A DNA stretch of 9,976 bases, taken from Nitrospinota bacterium. GTDB lineage: Bacteria; Nitrospirota; Nitrospiria; Nitrospirales; UBA8639. Within the stretch, counting starts at the first letter, position 1, and each line of letters starts with the position of its first letter. The translations under genes were made by a program, and so were the position numbers. Under the pieces are notes generated by a model. The model saw only the letters and a program-made list of their open reading frames with translations. It made no database searches and was not told where the DNA came from. The DNA lies in contig JADFRB010000030.1 of assembly GCA_022561525.1 (NCBI GenBank), forward strand, positions 1-9,976. Direction: 5' to 3'. This document shows, in pieces, positions 1 to 7,648 of this stretch.

Positions 1-244
1 TAGAGTTCTTCCACGCCCCAACGAGCAAGGTAGACGTCCATGAAGTCTTGGAGCGAATAGTGCTGCTGAGGATCGACCAGCGTGGCGCCCAAGCAAAACC
101 AGGTACCCGCCATCTCATATTTGATGAGCCGGAGGCGCAAGGGGATGATGTCGAACGGGGGAGCGGCCGTCCGGATGTCTCGTTGCGTGCGTGTGGCGGG
201 GTACAGGGTGACCGTGGTGTCGGTGTCCGAGCCGGCCATAAACT
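1..244 (-). pseudogene. IS4-family transposase, C-terminal fragment (runs off window)
   Basis: Read on the minus strand from about 244 to the window edge, one open frame codes for roughly 80 residues that look like the C-terminal half of an IS4-type DDE transposase. The key sign is the string YLARWGVEEL near position 1, which carries the Y-x2-R-x3-E part of the IS4 signature; its final E would be the third catalytic acid. Before it comes a typical beta-strand region (IPLRLRLIKYEMAG, then FCLGATLVDP). The N-terminal half is missing: the frame stops being transposase-like at the end of the neighbouring IS (245), and nothing on the far side of that IS (1672 onward) continues it. This looks like a remnant cut by insertion and deletion. 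No start codon can be assigned. The part beyond position 1 is unseen, so the rest of the C-terminus may be intact. Confidence 0.72.
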
Positions 245-1671
245 GGATCATACGCAATATATGGGTTTACCCATACAGCTTAGCAACTCTGAAGAAATGA
301 AATTTCTTGTCTCTGACTCCTCGGACGAGAGCGCGGAAATTTTTGAGCTTGGCGTTCAATGACTCTGCTGCCGCATTGGTACTGCGATGGATGAAGTCGT
401 GCAGGATAGTCGGTTCATGCAAACGTATGGACTCAGCAGGGACGAGGAAGGACTCAAGGTCTTGCTCGTCCACCTTCTGATACCAGTGCGTGAGTTTTTC
501 TTTCGCCTCGGATTGTGTTGTGCTGTCTTCGTAACATGCACGAAACATCATGGAGAGCTCGTAGGCCGTCTTGAGTGTTGGGTATTCGCGAAAGAGAATC
601 GTGGCGCGCGCTTTCTGGTGGTCGTACCACTGACTCTGCGGTTTAAAGAGGAGAGACCGGCTTCTGGCCAGGAGCTGTTTGGGGGTATCTCCGTGTTCAA
701 ACGTGTGCGGGCGATAGGGTTGCTTGTCCTGTTGCGCGTGTGTGATCTGGTGGTTCTCGTCTGTGATGGCTTCGCGTCTCACCCCAATGCGAATTTCCTG
801 TACTGCCTCAGAGACGAGGTGTTGGACGTGGAAGCGGTCGAGGACGAGCGTCGCGTTTGGGAACGCCTGTTTCACCATCGCGGTCATCGACGCTGACATC
901 TCCAGCGTCACTTCGGTGACGCGCATTCTTTGCTCGAAGGGGATTTTCGCCAGAATAGGCGTGAGATCACACACTTTTGTCCCCTCCATCATCGCGACCA
1001 ATGCCCCCTGTTTGCCATACGCGGCTTTGTTGGTCAGGACGGTGGAGAGCGCTCCCTTGGTCACGGCCACGTCATCGATGCTCAACTGGGATCCGATGTT
1101 CTCCGGAAAGAGCATCCACCGGTCGGCATCGTCTCGCTGGCTCCAGGTTGTGAATCCGCTCAGGTAATGCGTGTACGGCTTTTCAAACTCTTTGACCCCG
1201 GGATCGTCTGGGATTTGGCGAGGGCGGCCAGCGAGGTGGCTTCCGTCTCGGCCGTCTTCTTGTACAAAAGCGGCAAACGCTTGTTCCAGCTGGGTGCCCG
1301 GAAAGACCAGCGTGCTGTCTCGTTTGAGATACTCCTGCTGACCTTCGAGTTGCCAGTACCGACGCCGAAACGTGAGGCGCGTGGGTCGGCCTCTGAGCGG
1401 GAAGTCGGTCACCGTGAGGTGGTGAAATTTCCGGGCCACGATCTTTTGGTGTGTGTGTTCGTCGGTGAGTGGAGGAATGTCTTTTTCCTCAAACGTGCTG
1501 GCGGTCGTGTCTCCATCGCGTGTACCTTCGGTGAGGTCAAACCACTCAAATACACCTTTGGTAAAAATGAATTCAAAAATCTCTTGGGTGAGTTCCATAC
1601 CATGTCCACCGTTTATGCTACAAATGTTCATTGTACCTTATACTCTTAATACCCACTATTGCGTATGAGCC
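245..1671 (-). mobile_element. ISAon1/ISL3-like insertion sequence, about 1.43 kb
   Basis: The ends are defined by an inverted repeat seen directly. The left end reads GGATCATACGCAATA from 245, and the right end, on the other strand from 1671, reads GGCTCATACGCAATA (14 of 15 identical). Both are followed by a TGGGT word. One transposase gene (267-1631, minus) fills the element, with its stop codon about 20 bp from one end and its start about 40 bp from the other. I see no direct target duplication: the 8 bases outside the left end and those outside the right end do not match. The flanks are also unrelated, an IS4 fragment on one side and a dispersed repeat on the other. The copy may therefore mark a deletion or recombination junction. 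The family name is inferred from the transposase. Confidence 0.75.
267..1631 (-). CDS. ISAon1/ISL3-like DDE transposase
   Basis: A 454-residue transposase that would catalyse movement of the surrounding IS. Family features visible are LFPENIGSQLSIDD (about residues 174-187, first catalytic Asp at 186 or 187), NKAAYGKQGALVAMMEGTK (201-219), TLVLDRFHVQHL (261-272, second Asp at 265) and NAAAESLNAKLKNFRALVRG (419-438, Glu423). The end RVAKLYG matches how such proteins usually finish. From memory, related ISAon1 elements often split the N-terminal region and the catalytic part into two frames; here they are one frame. Residues about 125-145 look like out-of-frame translation (see findings), so two compensating indels are possible. 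The start could be Met1 or Met12 (1598); neither has a strong ribosome binding site. The catalytic triad is intact, so activity is possible. Confidence 0.85.
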   Translation of the reverse strand: MNICSINGGHGMELTQEIFEFIFTKGVFEWFDLTEGTRDGDTTASTFEEKDIPPLTDEHTHQKIVARKFHHLTVTDFPLRGRPTRLTFRRRYWQLEGQQEYLKRDSTLVFPGTQLEQAFAAFVQEDGRDGSHLAGRPRQIPDDPGVKEFEKPYTHYLSGFTTWSQRDDADRWMLFPENIGSQLSIDDVAVTKGALSTVLTNKAAYGKQGALVAMMEGTKVCDLTPILAKIPFEQRMRVTEVTLEMSASMTAMVKQAFPNATLVLDRFHVQHLVSEAVQEIRIGVRREAITDENHQITHAQQDKQPYRPHTFEHGDTPKQLLARSRSLLFKPQSQWYDHQKARATILFREYPTLKTAYELSMMFRACYEDSTTQSEAKEKLTHWYQKVDEQDLESFLVPAESIRLHEPTILHDFIHRSTNAAAESLNAKLKNFRALVRGVRDKKFHFFRVAKLYG

Positions 1672-1765
1672 TTGAATAGTCCCACTATTCGCCTCAAACG
1701 ATCGAAATATCTGACTCAAACCCGCACATCCTCGTGACGATCGCTAATCTCGGACAGGCTCCTAG
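1672..1765. repeat. 94-bp dispersed repeat, copy 1
   Basis: This stretch aligns without gaps to 5698-5791, at about 83 of 94 identical bases by eye. Shared words include AAACGATCGAAA, ATCTGACTCAAACCCGCACA, CCTCGTGACGATC and AGGCTCCTA. Copy 1 begins exactly where the left-hand IS ends. Its first part forms a perfect 7-bp hairpin, GAATAGT-ccc-ACTATTC (1674-1690), which is weaker in copy 2. No open frame of note crosses it. Copies 1 and 2 have the same orientation and bracket the Amt-kinase gene. The function is unknown; it could be the tail of a larger repeat whose other half, seen next to copy 2, has been lost here. Confidence 0.8.
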
Positions 1766-1793
1766 TTCAACCAGTTCCCTGAGCACCTGTAGA

Positions 1794-2265
1794 TCAACAG
1801 GGAAGGGCAGACGAAGAAGGTGAGGCATCTTCCTCAGTTGACGAAACTGTACCCGCAGACTGTTGGTTTTGAGATATTGACGCCTCTGGATTATTCGAAG
1901 GCACTCGACCCAACCACTGCTTCAACATTCTTTCGAGCACATCGAGTTTAACCGGTTTCGTGAGGAAATCATCCATCCCGGCTACAAGGCATCGCTCCCG
2001 ATCTTCGGTCATCGCGTTGGCGGTCAGGGCAATGATTGGAATGTGTCGCTGGTCGCTGGTCGTTAGTTGCTCGTCTTTTCTGAGAGACGCTTCACGCTTC
2101 ACGTCTTCTCATTTCCCGCGTCGCTTCGTATCCGTCCATATCCGGCATCATGCAATCCATCAGCACCAGATTATAAGGCGTGTGTTGGATGGCTGCGACT
2201 GCGTCTTGGCCGTTGGCCACCACATCCACCCGATATCCCAACTTCGTGAGCATCCGGACCGCGAC
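1794..2265 (-). pseudogene. Second receiver domain of the Amt-kinase, cut off by a stop and a frameshift
   Basis: Directly after the TAA at 2266-2268 the same frame continues as receiver domain: [20 protein letters not shown], then [20 protein letters not shown] with the phospho-accepting Asp. It runs to REMRRREA and a TGA at 2092-2094. The rest of the domain lies in another frame ([32 protein letters not shown]) and ends at 1794 after a Ser/Ala-rich tail. The break falls in the loop before the fourth beta strand, exactly where a heptad repeat array sits (2046-2103). With the TAA reverted and one 7-bp unit removed, the frame is open from 5442 to 1794, giving a protein of about 1213 residues. 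A GTG at 2100-2102 could start a small product, but it would lack the phospho-Asp, so an independent gene is unlikely. Confidence 0.85.
2046..2103 (-). repeat. Heptanucleotide repeat array A, inside the receiver-2 coding region
   Basis: On the plus strand the 7-bp units are TCGCTGG, TCGCTGG, TCGTTAG and TTGCTCG (2046-2073), then a spacer, then CTTCACG twice in tandem (2090-2103). The array is 58 bp long, which is not a multiple of 3; without one CTTCACG it would be 51 bp (17 codons). It encodes the surface loop between helix 3 and strand 4 of the receiver fold ([18 protein letters not shown]), a place that tolerates insertions. Words such as GACGAGC, GACCAGC and TTCACG (either strand) recur in array B at 7649-7794, so A is probably a member of the same dispersed family. 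No coding role is suggested beyond filling the loop. Confidence 0.8.
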
Positions 2266-5200
2266 TTACTGATTCGTCTGATTGTCTTCGGCCAATAAAA
2301 TGCGGGAGTGGGCCCACTCGGCTGTTTCTGCGACCGTATGCTTGGTAACCAAACTCTGCGATCCCGCTTCGCGGGGGGTGGACTCTGCGGGACCTTGAAT
2401 GACCTGGCACAGAATACGATAGAGCAGGTCTTGATGGACAGGTTTCGTCAGATATCCATCAAAGCCCGCTTCTTGCGCGCGCTTGCCATCACCCCGATGG
2501 CCTAGCGAGGTTAACAGTACCAACCGGGTTGAGGCCAGGTCCGGATCCGCTTTGACTCGCCGAGCGAAATCCATGCCATCCATTTCCGGCATCTGCATGT
2601 CCACCACAGCTAAGGCGTATGGATCGTTTCGTCTAGCGGCGGCTTTGAAGCGTTCCAATGCTTGAGAACCAGAATCCGCGGTTTCTACTCTCATCTCCCA
2701 ACTGGCGGCATAATGCGTTAAGACTCGCCGGTTGGTCGCATTGTCATCCACCATACAGACATGGAGCCCTTGAAGATTGGTTTCAGAGGAAAGGGTTGGC
2801 TTCTGGATTATCGGCTGCTTTTCCAGAGGCAGGCTGAACCAGAAGGTGCTGCCTTTTCCCTCTTCGCTCGAAAAACCAATGTCGCCCTTCATTAACAGGG
2901 TTAAGTTTTTACAAATGGCCAGCCCCAGTCCGGTTCCCCCATATTTCCGAGTGGTGGAACTATCAGCCTGACTAAACGATTTGAATAACTTCCCCTGTTT
3001 GTCAGCCGGAATGCCGATGCCGGTATCCGACACCTCGAACCGCACGGTCACATGATTCGAGGTTTCCTCTTGCTTGGATACCATGACACTGACTTCCCCG
3101 GATTCCGTGAATTTCACCGCATTGCCAATGAAATTCATGAGGATCTGGCGGATCCGTCCTGGATCGCCTTTGACCAGCCTGGTTACGTCAGGCGACACTA
3201 GCCCAACCAGCTCCAGCTTCTGGGCTTGGGCTTTTTCAGCCATCAGATCCAGCACCTCATCGAGGGTGACTCGGAGATCGAAATTGATTTCCTCCAGATC
3301 GAGTTTTCCCGATTCAATTTTGGAAAAATCAAGAATGTCGTTAATCACGCCGAGCAAGACTTCCCCGGAACTCCGCACGATTTCCGCGCACTCCCGCTGT
3401 TCCGGGGTCAGGTCCGTATCAAGCAGCAAACCGGTCATGCCAATCACGCCATTCATCGGGGTCCGGATTTCGTGGCTCATGGTGGCCAAAAATTCTGATT
3501 TGGCCACAGCTGCGGCTTCCGCGGCTTCCTTGGCTTCGAGTAACTGTGCATGGTGGCGCTCGCGCTCAATCACCCGCCCCAATTGCATTCCCACCGCCGT
3601 CATGATTTCCAAGAGCCGGGCCTGAGGGTCTTCTTTTTTGCGGGAATAAAATTCCAGCACCCCGAGTACCCGTTCGCCACTCATGACGGGAAAGGCGAAG
3701 CCGCCGCAGACCCCAATCTCCTCTGCCATCTTTGCACGAGGAAAATTGGGATCTTTGGTGACATCCGAAATCCAGGCAGGGCGCTTTCGTTTCAACACTC
3801 GACCGGGAAGCCCGATGCCTGAGACAAACCGGGTCTCTTCGGACACCCGCCGAAATGTCTCAAAACCTGTTTCATTTTCAAAGTACCAAATTCCGCTTGA
3901 CACGAGCTCCCCTGACTCTTCATCGACCAAAAGAGCATGGCCCACGGGCCAATCGGTATGCGCGCAGATCAACCCTAAGGTGATTTGCAATGCTTGGACC
4001 CCGCTCTCTGCTTCATTGGCTGCCATGGCAACTTCCTGCAACAGGCCGACTATTCGCGCCTCTTCTCTCACCGCGGCATCGGCTGCCTCCCGCCGGAAGG
4101 TTTCGGCATTGACGGCATCCAACACCCGGTTGTATTGACCCGCAATCTGACCCACCTCGGTGTGCGGCTCGATCGTGACGTGGCGTGAAAAATCGCTGGT
4201 TTTCCGTTGGTGGTCCATTTCCACCAACAAATCTAAAATGGCCGTGCTCGCACCATGCTCCGCGACATTTAAGCCTTGATACTCTTGTTCCTCCGTTACC
4301 CGTAAAGGTGAGAAACGATTGATTGCATAAAGAAGCCCGTACCCCAGTCCAAAAGCCCAGACGAAACCGCTTGCGACTCCAAGGACTTGCACGCCCAGTT
4401 GCTCCCAGCGGCCTAGGCCAGTCCCATACATGTCCGGGTCCGCAAGCAAGGCCACGGCAAGGGTGCCCCACACCCCGGCAAATCCATGGACCGGCACAGC
4501 GCCAATCACATCATCAATCTGCATTTTTTGGAGCCAAAGGGTTGAACCAACAGCAATCGCGCCTGCAATCGCGCCGATAGCCACCGTTGCCCACGGTGTC
4601 ATGATATGCGCGGAGGCTGTAATGCCCACCAGGCCGGCCAGGATGCCGTTCATCGTGACCAGGACCTCGGGATATCCGTAATACCTCCAGCCGATGGTCA
4701 ACGCGGTAAGTCCACCCACGACTGAAGCCAGAATGGTATTGGCCAACACCAGCGGCACCCGATTATTGAGTTCTAACAGGGATCCGCCGTTAAACCCCAG
4801 CCAGCCAAACCACAACAAAAATACTCCTAACGAGGCGAAGGGAAGATTATGGCCTTGTATGGGAACCTGCTGATCAAATCGGCCTTTGCGCGGGCCCAAG
4901 ATGAGAATCGCTGCCAGGGCTACCCACGCACCTACGGAATGGACGACGGTTGAACCGGCAAAGTCGATAAAGCCCAGGTCCTTGAGCCATCCACCCGGAC
5001 TTCCTGAACTGGATTCCGCCCACATCCAATGCCCCGTCACCGGGTAGATCAGCGTGGCAATGACCACGGTCACTATCAGATATCCGGAAAACCGCATGCG
5101 CTCAGCCACGGCTCCAGACACTAAGGTCGTCGCGGTTCCGCAAAACACCAGCTGAAACAAGAAAAACGTGGTTCCCATGGAATCATCGACCCAGTTAAAA

Positions 5201-5442
5201 AAGAAGTCGCTGGTGCCGAACAACCCGAAGGCCGACATGCCAAACATCAACCCGAAGCCGACACACCAAAAAATCAGGGAGGACACGCAAAAATCGACAA
5301 GGTTTTTTATGGCAACATTGATGCTATTTTTCGCCCGAACCAACCCGGTCTCTAGGCAGGTAAACCCTGCCTGCATGAGCAACACGAGCGCCGTACAGAC
5401 CAACAGCCATGAGGTGTTGAGAAGAGAAGACAGGTTATTCAT
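2266..5442 (-). CDS. Ammonium transporter-GAF-histidine kinase-receiver fusion (ammonium sensor kinase), truncated
   Basis: A 1058-residue membrane sensor. Residues 1-385 are a full Amt/MEP/Rh-type channel domain with many membrane segments. D160 and the two pore histidines (H168 in [10 protein letters not shown]319 in [11 protein letters not shown]) are present, as is the [10 protein letters not shown] pore segment. Residues 385-460 form a charged HAMP-like linker, followed by GAF (about 465-625). The HisKA phospho-site is H657 in [10 protein letters not shown]. The ATPase boxes are N (N770, N774), G1 (DTGIG from 806), F (LFKSFSQAD) and G2 (GGTGLGL from 835). Receiver 1 is intact (D899, D900, phospho-D948, T978, K1000). 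Receiver 2 stops after its first strand, [11 protein letters not shown], at a TAA where a Lys codon is expected. Amt-kinase fusions are known from anammox bacteria (Ks-Amt5), where the Amt part senses ammonium. No partner regulator is nearby. The start at 5442 fits the Amt N-terminus but lacks a clear Shine-Dalgarno. Confidence 0.88.
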   Translation of the reverse strand: MNNLSSLLNTSWLLVCTALVLLMQAGFTCLETGLVRAKNSINVAIKNLVDFCVSSLIFWCVGFGLMFGMSAFGLFGTSDFFFNWVDDSMGTTFFLFQLVFCGTATTLVSGAVAERMRFSGYLIVTVVIATLIYPVTGHWMWAESSSGSPGGWLKDLGFIDFAGSTVVHSVGAWVALAAILILGPRKGRFDQQVPIQGHNLPFASLGVFLLWFGWLGFNGGSLLELNNRVPLVLANTILASVVGGLTALTIGWRYYGYPEVLVTMNGILAGLVGITASAHIMTPWATVAIGAIAGAIAVGSTLWLQKMQIDDVIGAVPVHGFAGVWGTLAVALLADPDMYGTGLGRWEQLGVQVLGVASGFVWAFGLGYGLLYAINRFSPLRVTEEQEYQGLNVAEHGASTAILDLLVEMDHQRKTSDFSRHVTIEPHTEVGQIAGQYNRVLDAVNAETFRREAADAAVREEARIVGLLQEVAMAANEAESGVQALQITLGLICAHTDWPVGHALLVDEESGELVSSGIWYFENETGFETFRRVSEETRFVSGIGLPGRVLKRKRPAWISDVTKDPNFPRAKMAEEIGVCGGFAFPVMSGERVLGVLEFYSRKKEDPQARLLEIMTAVGMQLGRVIERERHHAQLLEAKEAAEAAAVAKSEFLATMSHEIRTPMNGVIGMTGLLLDTDLTPEQRECAEIVRSSGEVLLGVINDILDFSKIESGKLDLEEINFDLRVTLDEVLDLMAEKAQAQKLELVGLVSPDVTRLVKGDPGRIRQILMNFIGNAVKFTESGEVSVMVSKQEETSNHVTVRFEVSDTGIGIPADKQGKLFKSFSQADSSTTRKYGGTGLGLAICKNLTLLMKGDIGFSSEEGKGSTFWFSLPLEKQPIIQKPTLSSETNLQGLHVCMVDDNATNRRVLTHYAASWEMRVETADSGSQALERFKAAARRNDPYALAVVDMQMPEMDGMDFARRVKADPDLASTRLVLLTSLGHRGDGKRAQEAGFDGYLTKPVHQDLLYRILCQVIQGPAESTPREAGSQSLVTKHTVAETAEWAHSRILLAEDNQTNQ

Positions 5443-5542
5443 CAGAACATATTTTTCAGTATTGCGTCTCTGGGAGCCCGTCCAAGATTAGACGGATCTA
5501 CTACAGGTACGATGGATTTGGCCAAATCTTCCGATCCTTTTC

Positions 5543-5690
5543 GGGGAATGTTGAAAAAGGCCGCCAGCTGCGTTCTCGGGCTTTTGGCGTGCTCACGTAC
5601 TCCGCGTACGCTCCGCGCGCCCAAAGCCCTGCGGCCTTGCTGGATAGACCCTTCGGAAAGACTCAGGGCATGCCTTTTTGAACATTCCCC
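5543..5690. repeat. 148-bp palindromic repeat element upstream of the Amt-kinase gene
   Basis: The ends are near-perfect inverted repeats: GGGGAATGTTGAAAAAGGC from 5543, and GCCTTTTTGAACATTCCCC ending at 5690 (18 of 19 paired). Inside, GGGCTTTTGGCG pairs with CGCCCAAAGCCC, and a GTAC-rich centre (CACGTACTCCGCGTACGC) forms the tip. The whole unit could fold into one long hairpin in DNA or RNA. The open frame crossing it on the minus strand (5442-5624) is a by-product of the repeat, not a gene. Similar hairpin repeats are, to my recollection, common between genes in Nitrospira-type genomes; that is not checked here. It may act as a terminator-like or mobile intergenic repeat. The about 100 bp between it and the Amt-kinase start hold no promoter I can defend. 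Confidence 0.75.
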
Positions 5691-5697
5691 GTTTTCG

Positions 5698-5791
5698 TTG
5701 AATTGTCAGACTATTTGCCTTAAACGATCGAAACATCTGACTCAAACCCGCACACCCTCGTGACGATCACTCATCTCGGATAGGCTCCTAA
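5698..5791. repeat. 94-bp dispersed repeat, copy 2
   Basis: Second copy of the sequence at 1672-1765, same orientation, no gaps, about 88% identical by eye. Only 7 bp separate it from the 148-bp palindrome, so the two may form one compound repeat of about 250 bp (5543-5791). Copy 1 would then be a version that has lost its palindrome half, possibly when the IS at 245-1671 arrived. No coding potential is seen. The 26 bp between this copy and the IS1595 element (5792-5817) are A+T-rich and hold nothing recognisable beyond the target-duplication bases. Confidence 0.8.
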
Positions 5792-5817
5792 CTTAAGTCG
5801 TTTCATTTAAAAAGTTA

Positions 5818-6526
5818 GGGGCTGTACCAGATAATTAGGCCATATAATGTTTAACCCATTGTTTTAGTTGGCTTGATTGTGTTTTGGGATTGGGGTTGTT
5901 AAATCGCCATTCACACTCCTTTAAAAAGAAAGGAAAATGTTTGACAGGAATACCATTAAATTTCCGCATATGGCGCTTGCCTTGGTTCCAGAAATTCTCG
6001 ATCCCGTTGATGTGCTTATGTTTGTTGACAAACAATTTCGAATGATTCATCCGATAGTGCTTGAACGCTGACACATCCAGCACGTTGTACCCGAGCCAGC
6101 AATCTGTATAGACAATGCTATCAGGCTGGATTTTTTCTTGAATGAAGGGCATGAGCGTTTGGCTCTTTGCATCTGGAATAACCTGTGTGTAGACCTTGCC
6201 GCCACGTTTAAGGATTCCAAAGACCGGGACTTTACCGACAGCTCCCCGTCCCCGTTTAGCTTTTCGGATGCCGCCAAAGTAACGTTCATCCAGTTCTATT
6301 TCTCCGGTCACAGCCGTTGCCTTCTCCGTCGCCAAGCAAATCATTTCGCGTAGGCGGTAGTAAAAATAGGCTGCTGTATTGCAATTGACCCTCGCCAGAT
6401 CGGCGGCACATCTAGCTATTGTTCCGGCCACAAAATGTTCAATTAAATGATCGGCTTTGATTTACTTAAACGGCTCTTTCTCATGTACCACAGAAAACAT
6501 TTCCTGAGTTATGCTGGTACAATCCC
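5818..6526 (-). mobile_element. IS1595-family insertion sequence, 709 bp
   Basis: The ends are seen as inverted repeats. From 5818 the plus strand reads GGGGCTGTACCAG, and from 6526 the minus strand reads GGGATTGTACCAG (11 of 13). Both continue into similar A+T-rich words ending AGG. The flanking 8 bases are AAAAGTTA (5810-5817) and AAAAGTTT (6527-6534), 7 of 8 identical, which fits the A+T-rich 8-bp target duplication usual for this family. The element is visibly richer in A+T than the genes around it, which suggests arrival from another genome. It carries one transposase gene, frameshifted near its start. Confidence 0.85.
5835..6484 (-). pseudogene. IS1595-family (IS1016-like) transposase with N-terminal frameshift
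   Basis: The main frame (5835-6431, 198 residues counted from an internal GTG) has the family motifs. These are IELDERYFGG with Asp48, a basic loop KRGRGAVGKVPVFGILKRGG, SIVYTDCWLGYN with Asp110, and HKHINGIENFWNQGKRHM with Glu145. Upstream, an ATG at 6482-6484 starts the expected N-terminus MRKSRLSKSK in another frame, which then hits TAA. The main frame extended upstream reads ADHLIEHFVAG. Joining the two gives the length expected for the family, so one base appears to be missing around 6451-6456. Unless translation restarts at the GTG, this copy makes no full transposase. The catalytic residues themselves are intact, so a recent lesion or a sequencing error are both possible. Confidence 0.82.
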
Positions 6527-6594
6527 AAAAGTTTTCGATTTATATTTCGGTACATTTAAAGTTAAAATTAAGTGGCTCTCTAGCAGGAAATGGC

Positions 6595-6823
6595 ATTCGG
6601 GTAATGAATTGAATGCATTATGTTAATGAACTAGGTACATTCGGTTAAGGATCGGGATATTCGCTTAAGGGACTTTCAGGCGGGACCATAGGCGCTGTGG
6701 TTTTCTTGGGGTGTTTCTCCTTTTTGGTGAGGGGACGCCACAGCGTCGATGGCCTCTATCTGAGAGTCCCTTAAGCAAATGAAACCCGTTTCTTAAACGA
6801 ATGAGCCAAATCCTTAAACGAAG
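6595..6823. repeat. Gene-less small element with facing arrays of 20-22-bp sites (MITE-like)
   Basis: Left side, plus strand: sites starting ATTCGGGTAATG (6595), ATTATGTTAATG (6617), ATTCGGTTAAGG (6639) and ATTCGCTTAAGG (6659). Right side, minus strand: CTTCGTTTAAGG (6823), ATTCGTTTAAGA (6802) and ATTTGCTTAAGG (6780). Spacings are 20-22 bp, about two helix turns. The innermost sites form an inverted repeat around GCTTAAGGGACT, and further in CGCTGTGG (6693-6700) faces CCACAGCG (6738-6745). About 80 bp lie between the arrays and code for nothing. Ends with several spaced transposase-binding sites are typical of IS21 and Tn7-type elements. The TTAAG core reminds me more of IS21 types. This could be an internally deleted, non-autonomous derivative. 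The A+T-rich 6535-6594 to its left holds nothing I can name. Confidence 0.6.
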
Positions 6824-6825
6824 CC

Positions 6826-7598
6826 AATGGGGGCCAAGCCCCCAAGCCATCGGTCTTGACGAGATCTCGAGCAAAAAGGGGCATACGGACAGGATCGTGG
6901 TGAGCGATCTGGTGAGGCGGCGGCCGATCTGGGTCGGGGGCGTCGATCGCTCCGAGCAGAGCCTGGATCTTTTCTCGCAGTGGTTGGCGGCCAAGAAAAC
7001 AGCCGGTATTCAACTGGCGGTCATGGATATGTGTCGGGCCTTCGAGGCCTTGACCGTGCAGCACGCGCCTCGGGCGGCGATCCTGTATGCCACGTTTCAC
7101 GTGATGAGGCCCCTGGGCCAGGCACTCGATACGGTGCGCAAACAGGAATACAAGCGGCTGGCCGAGAAGGACCGGTCGTTTAGCATGGGGCAGAAGTCTA
7201 CCCTACTGTCACGAAAGAAGACCTTGACCCTTGAGGGGCGGATGGCACTCGAAAAACTCCTCCGCGCCAACAAGCGACTCCACACGGCCTCTCTGCTGCA
7301 GGAATCCTTCGGCCAGTGATGGGAGTATCAGATCAAAGGCTGGGCCAGGCGGTTTTTCGAGAACTGGAAGGCCGCGTTGAAGGGGCAGCGACTCAAACCC
7401 TACGAGGACTTTGCGGAGATGATCGAGCGGCACGGGGATGGGAGTGCCGCCTAGGCCACATCCGCGAACAAGGTTTCGCTTGGTTTCGTGGAGGGACTCA
7501 CCAATAAGATCCGGGTGATTCCACGAAGGACGTATGGGTTACGCGATGAGGAGTATCTCCGCCTGAAAGTCCTACCCTGTCTGTTCAAGCCCATCTGA
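6826..7598 (+). pseudogene. ISL3-family transposase, truncated and decayed
   Basis: From about 6828 the plus strand codes for the catalytic part of an ISL3 transposase: PQAIGLDEISSKKGH (first Asp), RRPIWVGGVDRSE, QLAVMDMCRAFEA, AILYATFHVMRPLG, then GWARRFFENWKAAL, RLKPYEDFAEMIERH, VSLGFVEGLTNKIR (Glu) and YGLRDEEYLRLKVL. Lesions are clear. About 140 N-terminal residues are absent, with the reading frame replaced by the small repeat element to the left. In-frame stops sit at 7317-7319 (TGA) and 7452-7454 (TAG). The second catalytic Asp, expected before FHV, is Ala (codon 7089-7091). The final TGA is at 7596-7598. The first ATG (6801) lies in the repeat and is not a real start. I found no terminal inverted repeats for this element. 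It is dead as a gene. Confidence 0.88.
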
Positions 7599-7648
7599 AA
7601 AACGACCCATAATCACCCACTCACTTTGGAGACAACCTTTCTTTTTTT

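Noticed and set aside
930..1649. A 239-residue open frame on the plus strand across the left IS.
   Set aside because: It is antisense to the transposase with its catalytic motifs and shows no family features of its own.
2100..2102. GTG start for an independent small response-regulator gene at 1794-2102.
   Set aside because: It would contain only the last third of a receiver domain, without the phospho-accepting Asp, and its start is a repeat unit.
3074..3625. A 183-residue plus-strand frame inside the sensor gene.
   Set aside because: It is Ser/Thr-rich shadow translation opposite well-defined HisKA/HATPase coding sequence.
5442..5624. A 60-residue minus-strand frame just before the Amt-kinase start, overlapping it by one base.
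   Set aside because: Most of it is the 148-bp palindrome read as protein; composition and lack of a start signal argue against a gene.
6801..6803. ATG 6801 as a genuine start of the ISL3 transposase.
   Set aside because: The first nine codons fall in the small repeat element, and the family protein should have about 140 more residues before this point.
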